A stretch of 64,000 bases of DNA. Origin: an uncultured Clostridia bacterium. Its GTDB lineage: Bacteria > Bacillota > Clostridia > Lachnospirales > Anaerotignaceae. Positions within the stretch are counted from its first letter, which is position 1. Each line of letters opens with the position of its first letter. A model generated the notes under the pieces. That model worked only from the letters and a program-made list of their open reading frames with translations, made no database searches and had not been told where the DNA came from. Made by a program: the position numbers and the translations under genes. Of this stretch, positions 53,528 through 62,306 are shown in pieces. The stretch is from the NCBI GenBank assembly GCA_944383885.1, contig CALWRF010000040.1, positions 1 to 64,000 of the forward strand, read 5' to 3'.

Positions 53528-54202
53528 ATGACCAATCATCAGGAGAGCAAACAAAACAATACCAATAATATTGGACCAAATCCAAATGCTGTATATCCAA
53601 ACGAGAATATTAAAAGCGTTGTGTTTATTAAAAACGTGATTTCAAGACCTAATATTTTAGTTGGCGACTACACTTATTATGATGATATTAACGGCGCAGA
53701 AGACTTTGAAAGCCATGTAACACATCATTATGAATTTTTAGACGACAAACTGGTTATTGGAAAATTTTGCGCAATTGCAAAAGGAATTGAGTTTGTAATG
53801 AACGGCGCAAACCACAGAATGAACAGTGTAACAACATATCCGTTTAATATTATGGGACATGGCTGGGAAATGTTCACTCCAAGTATTGAGCAGCTTCCAC
53901 TTAAAGGCGACACTATAGTCGGCAACGATGTATGGATTGGACAAAATGTTACAGTAATGCCCGGCGTACATATCGGAGACGGGGCGATTATCGCTGCTAA
54001 TTCAGTTGTTGCAAAAGATATTCCGGCATACTGTATAGCCGGAGGCAATCCATGCAAAGTTATTAAAAAGCGGTTTAGCGATGAGCTAATTGAATATTTG
54101 CTGGAAATTAAATGGTGGGACTGGGAGCCGGAGAAAATTTTTTTAAACATGGATATATTATGCAGCAGTGATTTGCAAAAGATTAAATCCATCAAAAACT
54201 GA
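53528..54202 (+). CDS. Vat-family streptogramin A O-acetyltransferase-like protein
   Basis: A 224-residue left-handed beta-helix (hexapeptide) acetyltransferase of the xenobiotic group. NILVGDYTYYDD, MNGANHRM (catalytic-type His96), LPLKGDTIVGNDVWIG and AGGNPCKVIKKRFSD follow Vat proteins closely along the whole length. Vat enzymes inactivate streptogramin A with acetyl-CoA. A short Asn/Gln-rich N-terminal extension is unusual. ATG 53528 follows AGAAAGGAG. Activity on drugs is inferred. Confidence 0.9.
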   Translation: MTNHQESKQNNTNNIGPNPNAVYPNENIKSVVFIKNVISRPNILVGDYTYYDDINGAEDFESHVTHHYEFLDDKLVIGKFCAIAKGIEFVMNGANHRMNSVTTYPFNIMGHGWEMFTPSIEQLPLKGDTIVGNDVWIGQNVTVMPGVHIGDGAIIAANSVVAKDIPAYCIAGGNPCKVIKKRFSDELIEYLLEIKWWDWEPEKIFLNMDILCSSDLQKIKSIKN

Positions 54203-54296
54203 CAGTCCATATCATTAAAAGTGTATAAAATCCATAAAATATAAAAATTACGGCTTCCGAATTATATTATTAAATTATAAAAAGAGATGAAGTATA

Positions 54297-54833
54297 TTGG
54301 TTTTATTAATAGTAGATGCCCAGGAGGCGTTAATAAATGAATCTTTATATCAATGTGCCGCATTTGTGGAAAATGTCTGTAAATTAATTTACGCGGCACG
54401 GGCCTCAGACGTTGAAGTAATTTATGTTATGCACGATGACGGACCTGAAAGCGGCATGACAAAAGGAAAAACCGGTTTTAATATTTATAAAAAGTTTCTG
54501 CCTGAACAAGGCGAACAAGTTTTTATTAAATACGTTAACAGCCCTTTTAAGGAAACAGGGTTATTAAGCTACTTAAACTCAAAATGCCACAAGGACATAA
54601 TAGTTGCTGGTTTAAATACTGATAAATGCATAAATGCCACTGTAATATGCGGCTTTGAACATGGTTTTAACATTATTGTTCCCATTGAGGCAAACACAAC
54701 CGAGGACAATGCCTATATGTCAGGCAGTCAGAGCTGGCGCTACTACAACAAATTCATGTGGCCCAGACGATATGCATTATGCGTTACTGTTAATGAAGCA
54801 ATTAAAATTATTAAATATAAAAAACAACTTTAA
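54297..54833 (+). CDS. isochorismatase-family cysteine hydrolase
   Basis: A 178-residue hydrolase starting at TTG 54297 (MVLLIVDAQEAL); no ATG suits, as the family needs the LLIVDAQ strand at the very N-terminus. Catalytic triad D7, K78 (FIKYV) and C111 (NTDKCINATV) is complete. Possible substrates include nicotinamide, N-carbamoyl compounds or isochorismate. Stands alone, 94 bases after the Vat-like gene. Confidence 0.9.
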   Translation: MVLLIVDAQEALINESLYQCAAFVENVCKLIYAARASDVEVIYVMHDDGPESGMTKGKTGFNIYKKFLPEQGEQVFIKYVNSPFKETGLLSYLNSKCHKDIIVAGLNTDKCINATVICGFEHGFNIIVPIEANTTEDNAYMSGSQSWRYYNKFMWPRRYALCVTVNEAIKIIKYKKQL

Positions 54834-54873
54834 AAAAGTACCGTATTTTAAATTCAAATTCTATTTAATATAT

Positions 54874-54918
54874 AAACAGCCTTTTAATGAAAAATATCAC
54901 CAAAGGCTGTTTTTTATT
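54874..54918 (+). terminator. terminator after the isochorismatase-like gene
   Basis: AAACAGCCTTT / AAAGGCTGTTT stem with a T run; it can also serve the convergent kinase gene. Confidence 0.85.
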
Positions 54919-54978
54919 TTTGCAGAGCCAAATATGCTTAACAGCTAATCCAGTTGTTGATTTTTAAAAAAACTTATC

Positions 54979-56331
54979 TCAGTTAAATATTATTTCTATG
55001 CCTTTGCCAACCGTCATGCTTCCGCCGTGAGATAAAACAATGCGCTTTACTATAATAAGACCCATTATATGTTTTAAGGATTTTGTATTGTTATTTATAT
55101 TTTCGGCAATATCTTCAGGTATTCCCCAACCGCTGTCGCTGAATAAAACATGTGCCTTATTATTTTTTATATACCCCTTAATGTATATATCACAGCCCTT
55201 TGGATTATGCCTTATTGAATTTCCCACAATATTTTCAAACGCCCTTTGGATAAGCTGTTTATCGGCATATAAAATATATTCGTCAAATTCCGAAGATGTG
55301 TCAATATTTATATTGTATTTTTCCCCCTCTTCACCAACTGAGTTAATGCACTGGGCAGAAGCCTTGCGTATAGCAGAAGATAAACGTATATATTCTTTTC
55401 TTAAAGGCTGCATGCTGTACTCCAGTTTCGATGCAAGATTTAAGTCATCTATCAGCTTTTTAATTTTTATGCTCTGTTCTTTTATAACAGCAGCTTTTGT
55501 TATTGTATCAACATCGCCAGTGCCGTTTTTGCCCAACATTCCGGCATAACCCATAATTAAAGAAAGCGGCGTTCTTATATCGTGGGATACGGCGCTTATC
55601 CATTCTGTCCGCGCCTCATCTCTTTTTTCTATAATGCTTTTCTGCTTCCTGAGCTTTTCAGCAGTTTTATTAATGCAAAGAGCTATTTCTTTAAAATTGC
55701 CGCTTACAGGCATATCAACAGGCATGTCATTTGAAAGGTTACCTATTCCGTCGGTTATAACCTTTATTTTTTTATAATACCCGTAACCGAATATTATAAT
55801 AAGCACTGCCACAAAAACAAAAGAGCTTATAATGCCAAAAATTATAAGTTTAAACAGCAGGTGCAAGCCTTCTATATCCTGCACAATATTATATTTCCAT
55901 ATACTGTCTTTGGGATAACCCAAAACAACAAGACCCCCGTCTGTTTCCCAAACCGAAACAGGGTACCCTTTAAGATACCATTTTGAAAACGACGCCACAT
56001 CAGAAACTGTATATCTGTGGTTTAAATCATCACTTAAATTATGCTCCCAAGTTATATTTCCGTTGTCGTCAAGCATAAAAGCAAACTCACATTTTGCCTC
56101 GTCTATAATACAATCCATATACTCACTGTTTAATACATTTTTATTTTCGTCAAACTCAAACTGCCGCGATATGTTTCTTACAGAATACTTCCCGTCTAAA
56201 GGCACGCCTTCATTGTGCCACATTAAAATACCTACATAAATGTAAATACATATCTGAATTGCAATAAACGCAATAGCAATAGATACAGTTAAAATAACAT
56301 ATTTAAAATAAATTTTAATTAAGCTTTTCAT
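54979..56331 (-). CDS. sensor histidine kinase of a peptide-antibiotic response system
   Basis: A 450-residue membrane kinase: membrane segment (about 12-33), extracytoplasmic sensor (about 40-160), second segment (about 162-182), HAMP-like linker, H-box WISAVSHDIRTPLSLIMGYAG, N-box NIVGNSIRHNP and G1 DSGWGIPED. The G2 box is diverged (MGLIIVKRIV). It overlaps its regulator gene by four bases and lies divergent from a BcrA-type transporter, as in Cpr/Nis/VraS-like immunity systems. Confidence 0.9.
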   Translation of the reverse strand: MKSLIKIYFKYVILTVSIAIAFIAIQICIYIYVGILMWHNEGVPLDGKYSVRNISRQFEFDENKNVLNSEYMDCIIDEAKCEFAFMLDDNGNITWEHNLSDDLNHRYTVSDVASFSKWYLKGYPVSVWETDGGLVVLGYPKDSIWKYNIVQDIEGLHLLFKLIIFGIISSFVFVAVLIIIFGYGYYKKIKVITDGIGNLSNDMPVDMPVSGNFKEIALCINKTAEKLRKQKSIIEKRDEARTEWISAVSHDIRTPLSLIMGYAGMLGKNGTGDVDTITKAAVIKEQSIKIKKLIDDLNLASKLEYSMQPLRKEYIRLSSAIRKASAQCINSVGEEGEKYNINIDTSSEFDEYILYADKQLIQRAFENIVGNSIRHNPKGCDIYIKGYIKNNKAHVLFSDSGWGIPEDIAENINNNTKSLKHIMGLIIVKRIVLSHGGSMTVGKGIEIIFN

Positions 56332-57029
56332 CTGTTCAGCCTGTAGCCTAAGCCTTTCATAGTAATAATGTATTTTGGGTTTGACGGGTTAAGCTCTATT
56401 TTCTCTCTTAATTTTCTTATATGCACCATAAGGGTGTTTTCGTAAGCATAATAATTTTCACCCCAAACGGCTTCCGCCAGAAAATCAAATGTAAGTATCC
56501 TTCCCCTGTTTTCCAAAAAAACATTTAAAAGCTTGTATTCTTTGTTTGTAAGCGCCGTTTCATCACTTTCAGGTGTTTTTTTAACTGTTCCGGCAGACAT
56601 GTTAACACAGGCATCACCTATTTTGTATATCCTGTCGCTGTTTTTATATTCATTGTATGTTCTCTTTAAAACAGCCCTGCACCTTAACAGCAGTTCTTCA
56701 GCTAAAAACGGCTTTGTAATATAATCATCAGCCCCAAGTCCTAAGCCTTTTAACCTGTCCTCGTTTTTGTCCCTTGCAGAAAGGAATATAACAGGTATGT
56801 CAAAGCTTTGGCTCAGCCTTTTGTAAAAACTGAATCCGTCATCATAAGGAAAATTCACATCAAGTATTATTAAACTGTAGTTATTATTATTAATCAATTT
56901 TTCAGCCTCACTTAATGACAAAACAGTATCTACGTTTTTAAAGCCGTTTGTTATAAGCATTGTTTTTATCATCTGGCATAAATCCGCATTATCGTCCGCA
57001 ATAAGTATATCCGCGTTACAGTAGTTCAT
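56328..57029 (-). CDS. OmpR-family response regulator
   Basis: A 233-residue regulator: receiver with IADDN acidic pair, phospho-Asp in LIILDVNFPYDDG and Lys in ITKPF, then winged helix with LTNKEYKLLNVFLENRGR and ENTLMVHIRKLREKIE. It should activate the divergent ABC transporter genes at 57170-59570. Transcribed first, then the kinase. Confidence 0.94.
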   Translation of the reverse strand: MNYCNADILIADDNADLCQMIKTMLITNGFKNVDTVLSLSEAEKLINNNNYSLIILDVNFPYDDGFSFYKRLSQSFDIPVIFLSARDKNEDRLKGLGLGADDYITKPFLAEELLLRCRAVLKRTYNEYKNSDRIYKIGDACVNMSAGTVKKTPESDETALTNKEYKLLNVFLENRGRILTFDFLAEAVWGENYYAYENTLMVHIRKLREKIELNPSNPKYIITMKGLGYRLNR

Positions 57030-57169
57030 AAGAAGTCACCCCTGAATATATTATAATATCTTATTTTGCTTTTTTCTTTATCTGTCAAATCATTTAAACA
57101 AAATTTAAGGTTAAAGCCAAGAGCAAATAAGGCTCGTAATTTAAAATCAGTAAAAAAGGAGGGTTTAAA

Positions 57170-58087
57170 ATGGATAACCAATTAATAAAAACTCAGGAGC
57201 TTACAAAAATATATCACGGCAGAAAAGTTGTGGACAATATATCCCTTTGCGTACCGGAAGGCAAAATATACGGCTTTTTAGGTCCTAACGGCGCTGGAAA
57301 AAGTACAACAATGAAAATGCTTTTAGGTCTTATAGACCCAAGCGGAGGGAAAATATCAATATTCGGCAAAGAAATGAACCGGAAAAACCGTATTTCAATA
57401 CTTAAACAAACCGGCTCACTAATTGAGTCACCGTCTTATTACGGCAATCTTACAGGCTACGAGAATTTAAAAATAAGCTGCATACTAAAAAAACTGCCTT
57501 TTTCCGAAATAAGCCGTGTTTTATCGGTAGTAAGAATGGAAGGGAATAAAAACAAAAAAGCTTCTCAGTATTCTTTAGGCATGAAACAGCGTTTAGGCTT
57601 AGCCAACGCTCTTTTAGGCAAGCCCAGTCTTCTTTTGCTTGACGAACCGACAAACGGTCTTGACCCTGCCGGAATACACGAAATGCGTTCTTTAATACGC
57701 TCCCTGCCGGAAGAATACGGAACGACAATTATGATTTCAAGCCACCTTCTTTCTGAAATGGAGCAGGTTTCAGATTATATAGGCATTATATCTTCCGGAA
57801 AAATCATATTTCAGGACAAACTTTTAAAATTGCAGGAATTAGGAAGCGAAAGTATTATTATTAATACAGATGATAATTTAAAGGCATCATCTGTAATTAA
57901 AGAAAATATGAATATAAATCCGGAAATGTCTAATAACGGAATTATTCTGCCTTTTATGGACAACACAACTGTTTCCCAAACAGTAAAATGCCTTGTAAAC
58001 AACAATATAAATATATACCGTGTAACTGATAAAACAAAAAATCTTGAAGAAATTTATCTCTCTATGGTAAAGGAGAATGGCTTATGA
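57170..58087 (+). CDS. lantibiotic/bacitracin-immunity-type ABC transporter ATPase
   Basis: A 305-residue BcrA/NisF/CprA-type ATPase: Walker A GPNGAGKST, signature YSLGMKQRLGLA, Walker B LLLLDEPTNGLDP and the switch His in ISSHLLSEM. The C-terminal 80 residues form the domain typical of these immunity proteins. ATG 57170 follows AAAGGAGGG. Overlaps the first permease gene by four bases. Confidence 0.93.
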   Translation: MDNQLIKTQELTKIYHGRKVVDNISLCVPEGKIYGFLGPNGAGKSTTMKMLLGLIDPSGGKISIFGKEMNRKNRISILKQTGSLIESPSYYGNLTGYENLKISCILKKLPFSEISRVLSVVRMEGNKNKKASQYSLGMKQRLGLANALLGKPSLLLLDEPTNGLDPAGIHEMRSLIRSLPEEYGTTIMISSHLLSEMEQVSDYIGIISSGKIIFQDKLLKLQELGSESIIINTDDNLKASSVIKENMNINPEMSNNGIILPFMDNTTVSQTVKCLVNNNINIYRVTDKTKNLEEIYLSMVKENGL

Positions 58088-58836
58088 TAAGAATACTAAA
58101 GGCTGAAAGCCTAAAATTAAAACGCAGATATGTATATTTAATGTTTGCCATGTCTTTATTTGTAATATTTCTATGGATGTGCTACAGCCTGAGCGACTTA
58201 GACTTTAATAAATTCAGCGGAATTTTTGCATTAGCCAACACAGACCTTTTTTTAATAAACACCATAATTTCACCTGTTATAATAGCCGCTTTCGCCACAC
58301 GCCTTGCGGACATTGAGCTTATTGGGAATACTTATAAATGGCTCAGCTGTATGCAGAATACAAAGTCCATATTTAAAGGCAAAGTAGCTGTAGGCGTAAT
58401 ATGCATTTTTTTATACACGCTTTTTCAGTGCGCGTTCTATATTCTTATAGGCATTAAAATGGATTTTTATTCAGCAGAAAAATTTACAATGTTTTTTATA
58501 TCTGTTTTTGCCGTACTGCTTGCACTTTTTATGTTCCAGCTTAATTTTTCCCTTTGGTCAAAAAATCAGCTTACACCGCTTTTTATAAGCATAGGCGGAA
58601 CATTTGCCGGGCTGTTCTCGTGGTTTTTGCCGCAGTATCCTTTGCGCTTTATAATTCCGTGGGGTTACTTCTGTGTTTTATGCAACAACGGCATTAATTA
58701 CGACTCTGTAAGCAGGTATACAGAATATTACTGGACAGGCTATCCTTATTTTTGGCTTGTAGTGCTTATTGTTTATATTGTGCTGCAATATATGTATACA
58801 CGCGGAAAATTTATAACTAAAATTCAGGAAATGTAA
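58084..58836 (+). CDS. immunity-type ABC transporter permease, subunit 1
   Basis: A 250-residue membrane protein with six hydrophobic segments, starting MIRILKAESLKLKRRYVYL, the usual basic lead of NisE/MutE/CprB-type permeases. It pairs with the next permease and the ATPase to expel or detach membrane-targeting peptides. Confidence 0.88.
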   Translation: MIRILKAESLKLKRRYVYLMFAMSLFVIFLWMCYSLSDLDFNKFSGIFALANTDLFLINTIISPVIIAAFATRLADIELIGNTYKWLSCMQNTKSIFKGKVAVGVICIFLYTLFQCAFYILIGIKMDFYSAEKFTMFFISVFAVLLALFMFQLNFSLWSKNQLTPLFISIGGTFAGLFSWFLPQYPLRFIIPWGYFCVLCNNGINYDSVSRYTEYYWTGYPYFWLVVLIVYIVLQYMYTRGKFITKIQEM

Positions 58837-58847
58837 GGAGAATTCTT

Positions 58848-59570
58848 ATGCTTATTAAATCAATTTACTGCGAACGCTTAAAATGCAAAGGCACATTAAT
58901 ATGGCCCGTTTTTATTATAATACCAATAATACCCGTACTGCTTGGCTGCGGCAATTATTTAGCGAATTTAGGAATATTAAAATCCCAGTGGTATTCTTTA
59001 TGGACACAAATAACTCTTTTTTACTCTAATTTCTTCTTTGCGCCTCTTATAGGCGTATACTGCGCTTTTTTGTGGCGGTACGAAAACTTTAACAACTGCC
59101 GGCAGTATATGTATACAAGACCTTTAAAATACTCAACTGTATTTTTATCAAAATATATAATGGTATGCGCTATAACATTTATGACTCAGGTTTGGCTTTG
59201 TGTTATGTTTACGGCGGCGGGAAAAATTGTATCGCTAAAGGGTCTTCCTCCTGCTGATATATTTTTATGGATGTTAAGGGGCACATTAGGCGGCTTTGTA
59301 ACAGCTACTATACAGTTTTCAGCGGCGGCGCTTATTAAAAACTTTGCCGTACCTGTTGTAATAGGCATGCTTGGCGGAATAAGCGGCTTAATAGCAGCCA
59401 ATACATCTTTAGGAATATTTTACCCGTACTCTCTTATGCTTTTAGGCATGAACGCCAATAAATCGGAAGACATGGTGTCCAATATATTTTTATATTTTAT
59501 AGTTTCTTTATTATATATTGCCGTATTTACATTAATAGGCATTAAAATTTCAAAAATTAAAAACCACTAA
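58848..59570 (+). CDS. immunity-type ABC transporter permease, subunit 2
   Basis: A 240-residue membrane protein with six hydrophobic segments, starting MLIKSIYCERLKCKGT, related to NisG/MutG/CprC-type permeases. ATG 58848 follows AAGGAG. Third and last gene of the transporter operon. Confidence 0.88.
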   Translation: MLIKSIYCERLKCKGTLIWPVFIIIPIIPVLLGCGNYLANLGILKSQWYSLWTQITLFYSNFFFAPLIGVYCAFLWRYENFNNCRQYMYTRPLKYSTVFLSKYIMVCAITFMTQVWLCVMFTAAGKIVSLKGLPPADIFLWMLRGTLGGFVTATIQFSAAALIKNFAVPVVIGMLGGISGLIAANTSLGIFYPYSLMLLGMNANKSEDMVSNIFLYFIVSLLYIAVFTLIGIKISKIKNH

Positions 59571-59587
59571 AAGTCCGTCTGACATTT

Positions 59588-59650
59588 AAACAGCACCCAA
59601 TTTGTTATATAGTATGATTTACCAAAAACAAATCGGGCGCTGTTTATTTT
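59588..59650. terminator. bidirectional terminator between convergent operons
   Basis: AACAGC...CCAATTTGTT pairs with AACAAATCGG...GCTGTT across a short AT loop; T tracts lie on both sides. It serves the ABC transporter and the DUF4173 gene. Confidence 0.8.
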
Positions 59651-59686
59651 ATCAACAAAACTTTTTATTATTTTATAAAATCAGAT

Positions 59687-61336
59687 TTATTTTCCAAAAG
59701 CTATTTTTTGCGCGTTATACGCCTGAATATTAAATGTTTTAAAATCTCCGTTATACCATACAAAATTGCTTCCGTCTTTTTTAATTACCATTTCCAGTTC
59801 CCCTTTAAGCTGTATAAGTTCATAACTGCTTAAAGCCATAACGCCTTTATTTGTGTTTCCGCTTTCAAAGGCAGTTTTTCCAATATATTCCCCGTCAGAT
59901 GTTATATTGCTGTAAAACTCATATAAATACGGCACAGAGCCTGCCGAAAGGCTCCTGTAGTCATAAGTGCTGAATGTATCCAGTGTGCCTTTTTCAAACC
60001 TCGATATATTATATTTTGTCATATATCCGTCTATATTTGAAAAACAAAGCGCAAAAAGACCTATGCAAAATACAACAAATGCCGCTTTAGGCGCGTTAAA
60101 GTTTACAGCGCTTTTAACTATTATAATAATGAACATAATAAAGAGCATAACCATAAACCATGAGGCATAAATTCTAAGACGTGTTAAACCGTAGCAGTCA
60201 ATATACATTCCCATTTTGCTTAACGCCGTAGCTATTAAAAGCAGTGTAAAAACAGAAAGAAGCATTGTATGCGCTGTAAGGGCTTTTGGTTTTTTGCCTT
60301 CACTGTTTCTTTCTACTATAACAAATGAAAGATAAGTAATGCCAAAATTAATAAATGCAATTACGCAAAGCTCAAAGAACCCCTTTCTTGCATATTGAGA
60401 ATAGGTAAACTCCTCAGGCAGAAGTTTTGAAAAGCCTGAAAACAAATAAGCTGACTGGGATATAAAAAACAGCAAATATATTAAATTTATAATTGTTAAA
60501 ACAGTATATGCCGTTGCTTTAGGCATTTTACACATGTATTTTCTTGCTTTTCCAACACTTTCGCATGTAATGCCTTTAAAGCTCCTGTTTCTTAAATTGC
60601 CGTAAAAAAGACCAAAAAAATAACACCATACCGGAATAGCTATAAAAAGCTTAATTATGGAGCTGTATATTTTGCCAAAAAACACTTCGTATAATATTCC
60701 CATTAAATTATCAAAAGCCGTATCTGCGCTGGCAAGGAGGCTTATTACAACAAAAGCAACAGGAATGCAGATTAAAATACCTATTAAAACCTGACCTGAT
60801 ATACTGCTGTTTTTGCCCTTGCCAAATGAGCTTTTTATGCTTCCAAAAGCACATGAAAAGTTGGAAAACGGTACAATTAAAAGCTGGTTTAATATATCCC
60901 ATACAAACAAAGACGAAATATAATCTTTTCCGTTTTCTGACCCTATGCGTCTTTCAGCAAAAACGCCTGTCCAGTAAACAGCCATAATTGTTATAAACAT
61001 AAAGAGCATAACGCCCGGAAAATCATTGTCGAATACAACAAACCTTACTGCGCCCAAAAGCAGTATTATTAAGTATGGGACTGATTTTCTGCTTTGCTTA
61101 AAACCGCAGATATTTCCGTAAACAGCACCTATTATAACAAACATTACTGCAAATAAAGCCGTTGAAAGAGCCGGTCTGAATGGGTAAACCCACTGGACAT
61201 ACAAATAGCCTAATATAAAAAATATTATGGCAAATATTCCGTCTGATTTTGTAAAAGAATATGTCTTTTTCTTTTCGTCATCTGTCTGAACGCTTCCGCT
61301 CATTTTTACGTTGCTTAATGAATTTAAGTCCGTCAT
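59687..61336 (-). CDS. DUF4153/DUF4173-family membrane protein
   Basis: A 549-residue integral membrane protein with about 12 hydrophobic segments and a cytoplasmic start that is charged (TDDEKKKTYSF). The segment pattern and the C-terminal soluble part (NKGVMALSSYELIQLKGEL) fit the DUF4173 family. Function unknown. It is third in a unit behind the DUF2975 and HTH genes, 14 bases after the HTH stop. Confidence 0.82.
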   Translation of the reverse strand: MTDLNSLSNVKMSGSVQTDDEKKKTYSFTKSDGIFAIIFFILGYLYVQWVYPFRPALSTALFAVMFVIIGAVYGNICGFKQSRKSVPYLIILLLGAVRFVVFDNDFPGVMLFMFITIMAVYWTGVFAERRIGSENGKDYISSLFVWDILNQLLIVPFSNFSCAFGSIKSSFGKGKNSSISGQVLIGILICIPVAFVVISLLASADTAFDNLMGILYEVFFGKIYSSIIKLFIAIPVWCYFFGLFYGNLRNRSFKGITCESVGKARKYMCKMPKATAYTVLTIINLIYLLFFISQSAYLFSGFSKLLPEEFTYSQYARKGFFELCVIAFINFGITYLSFVIVERNSEGKKPKALTAHTMLLSVFTLLLIATALSKMGMYIDCYGLTRLRIYASWFMVMLFIMFIIIIVKSAVNFNAPKAAFVVFCIGLFALCFSNIDGYMTKYNISRFEKGTLDTFSTYDYRSLSAGSVPYLYEFYSNITSDGEYIGKTAFESGNTNKGVMALSSYELIQLKGELEMVIKKDGSNFVWYNGDFKTFNIQAYNAQKIAFGK

Positions 61337-61350
61337 AATGCCGCCTCCTT

Positions 61351-61569
61351 TTATTTCTCATTTTCATTATTTGTGTACTCCAGTATGTCCCCCGGCTGAC
61401 AGTTTAAAACACGGCATATTTCTTCCAGTGTGGAAAACCTAATGGCTTTTGCTTTATTATTTTTAAGTATAGACAGGTTTGCAGGCGTAATTCCTATAAG
61501 GGAAGCCAGCTCTCCGGAAGAAATTTTGCGTTTTGCCATAATTACATCAAGATTAACAATAATAGGCAT
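61351..61569 (-). CDS. YozG-like XRE HTH regulator
   Basis: A 72-residue Cro-type regulator (MAKRKISSGELASLIGITPANLSILKN with the N-terminal MPIIVNLDV lead typical of the YozG group, and LEEICRVLNCQPGDILEY). Such proteins nearly always pair with a DUF2975 membrane protein, present 15 bases upstream. It probably represses its own operon. Confidence 0.9.
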   Translation of the reverse strand: MPIIVNLDVIMAKRKISSGELASLIGITPANLSILKNNKAKAIRFSTLEEICRVLNCQPGDILEYTNNENEK

Positions 61570-61584
61570 ATTTAATTCCTCCCG

Positions 61585-62031
61585 TTAAATAGTAAAATCA
61601 TTTTCGGTTTTAATTATAACAGCCTGCTCTATAACATTTTTAACTACCCGCAGTATTAAACCAAAAAATCCGGCGGCAACAGCGCCAAACAAAAACAGAA
61701 TATAATAAAATCCCGAAAACAAAAGTATTACTGATACAACAAAACAGCACCATGAAATAGACCTTAAAAGCTTTACATTATCAGTAATAAAAACTGAGCC
61801 TTTTCGTATGTTTGAAAGAAGCCTGTTAAGACAAAAAAGCAACGCAAGAGAAACTATCCCTGCGGCGTAAACCGTAAAGATAAGCGGATTTTTAATATCC
61901 GCATTTTTTGATGCATAATCTACATACAGACCAACCCAGTAAGGCGCACTTATCAAAAACAAAACCGACGCTATTATAACAATTTTAGTGCATATACAAG
62001 ATAGCACAACAGACCTTTTAGCGTTCCACAT
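61585..62031 (-). CDS. DUF2975-family membrane protein
   Basis: A 148-residue protein with four membrane segments and a conserved middle RLLSNIRKGSVFITDNVKLLR. DUF2975 proteins with a YozG-type HTH form a frequent but uncharacterised pair in Firmicutes, perhaps a membrane-linked switch. First gene of the unit. Confidence 0.87.
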   Translation of the reverse strand: MWNAKRSVVLSCICTKIVIIASVLFLISAPYWVGLYVDYASKNADIKNPLIFTVYAAGIVSLALLFCLNRLLSNIRKGSVFITDNVKLLRSISWCCFVVSVILLFSGFYYILFLFGAVAAGFFGLILRVVKNVIEQAVIIKTENDFTI

Positions 62032-62217
62032 AAAACCAATCCTCCTAATTTTTCTTTAATGCCATTATATACACAATATTATTGTTTGTCAATCATTATT
62101 TATCGAAAAACAATAAATATTTATCATTTATCAGTAATCAAATAATTTATATTTTTCTAATTGCAGCTTATTGTGAGTTAAAATCAGAGTTGAAAAAATC
62201 AGGTTATTTAAAACGCA

Positions 62218-62262
62218 AAAAACAGCTTATACCGCCGCAAATAACGGTATAAGCTGTTTCAT
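62218..62262 (-). terminator. terminator of nifJ copy 2
   Basis: AAACAGCTTATACCG / CGGTATAAGCTGTTT perfect 15-base stem; on the minus strand it is followed by a T run, right after the nifJ stop. Confidence 0.9.
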
Positions 62263-62306
62263 AATTCAAACTATATCAAGCCTGCAAGCTTAAAATTAAT
62301 TACTAA

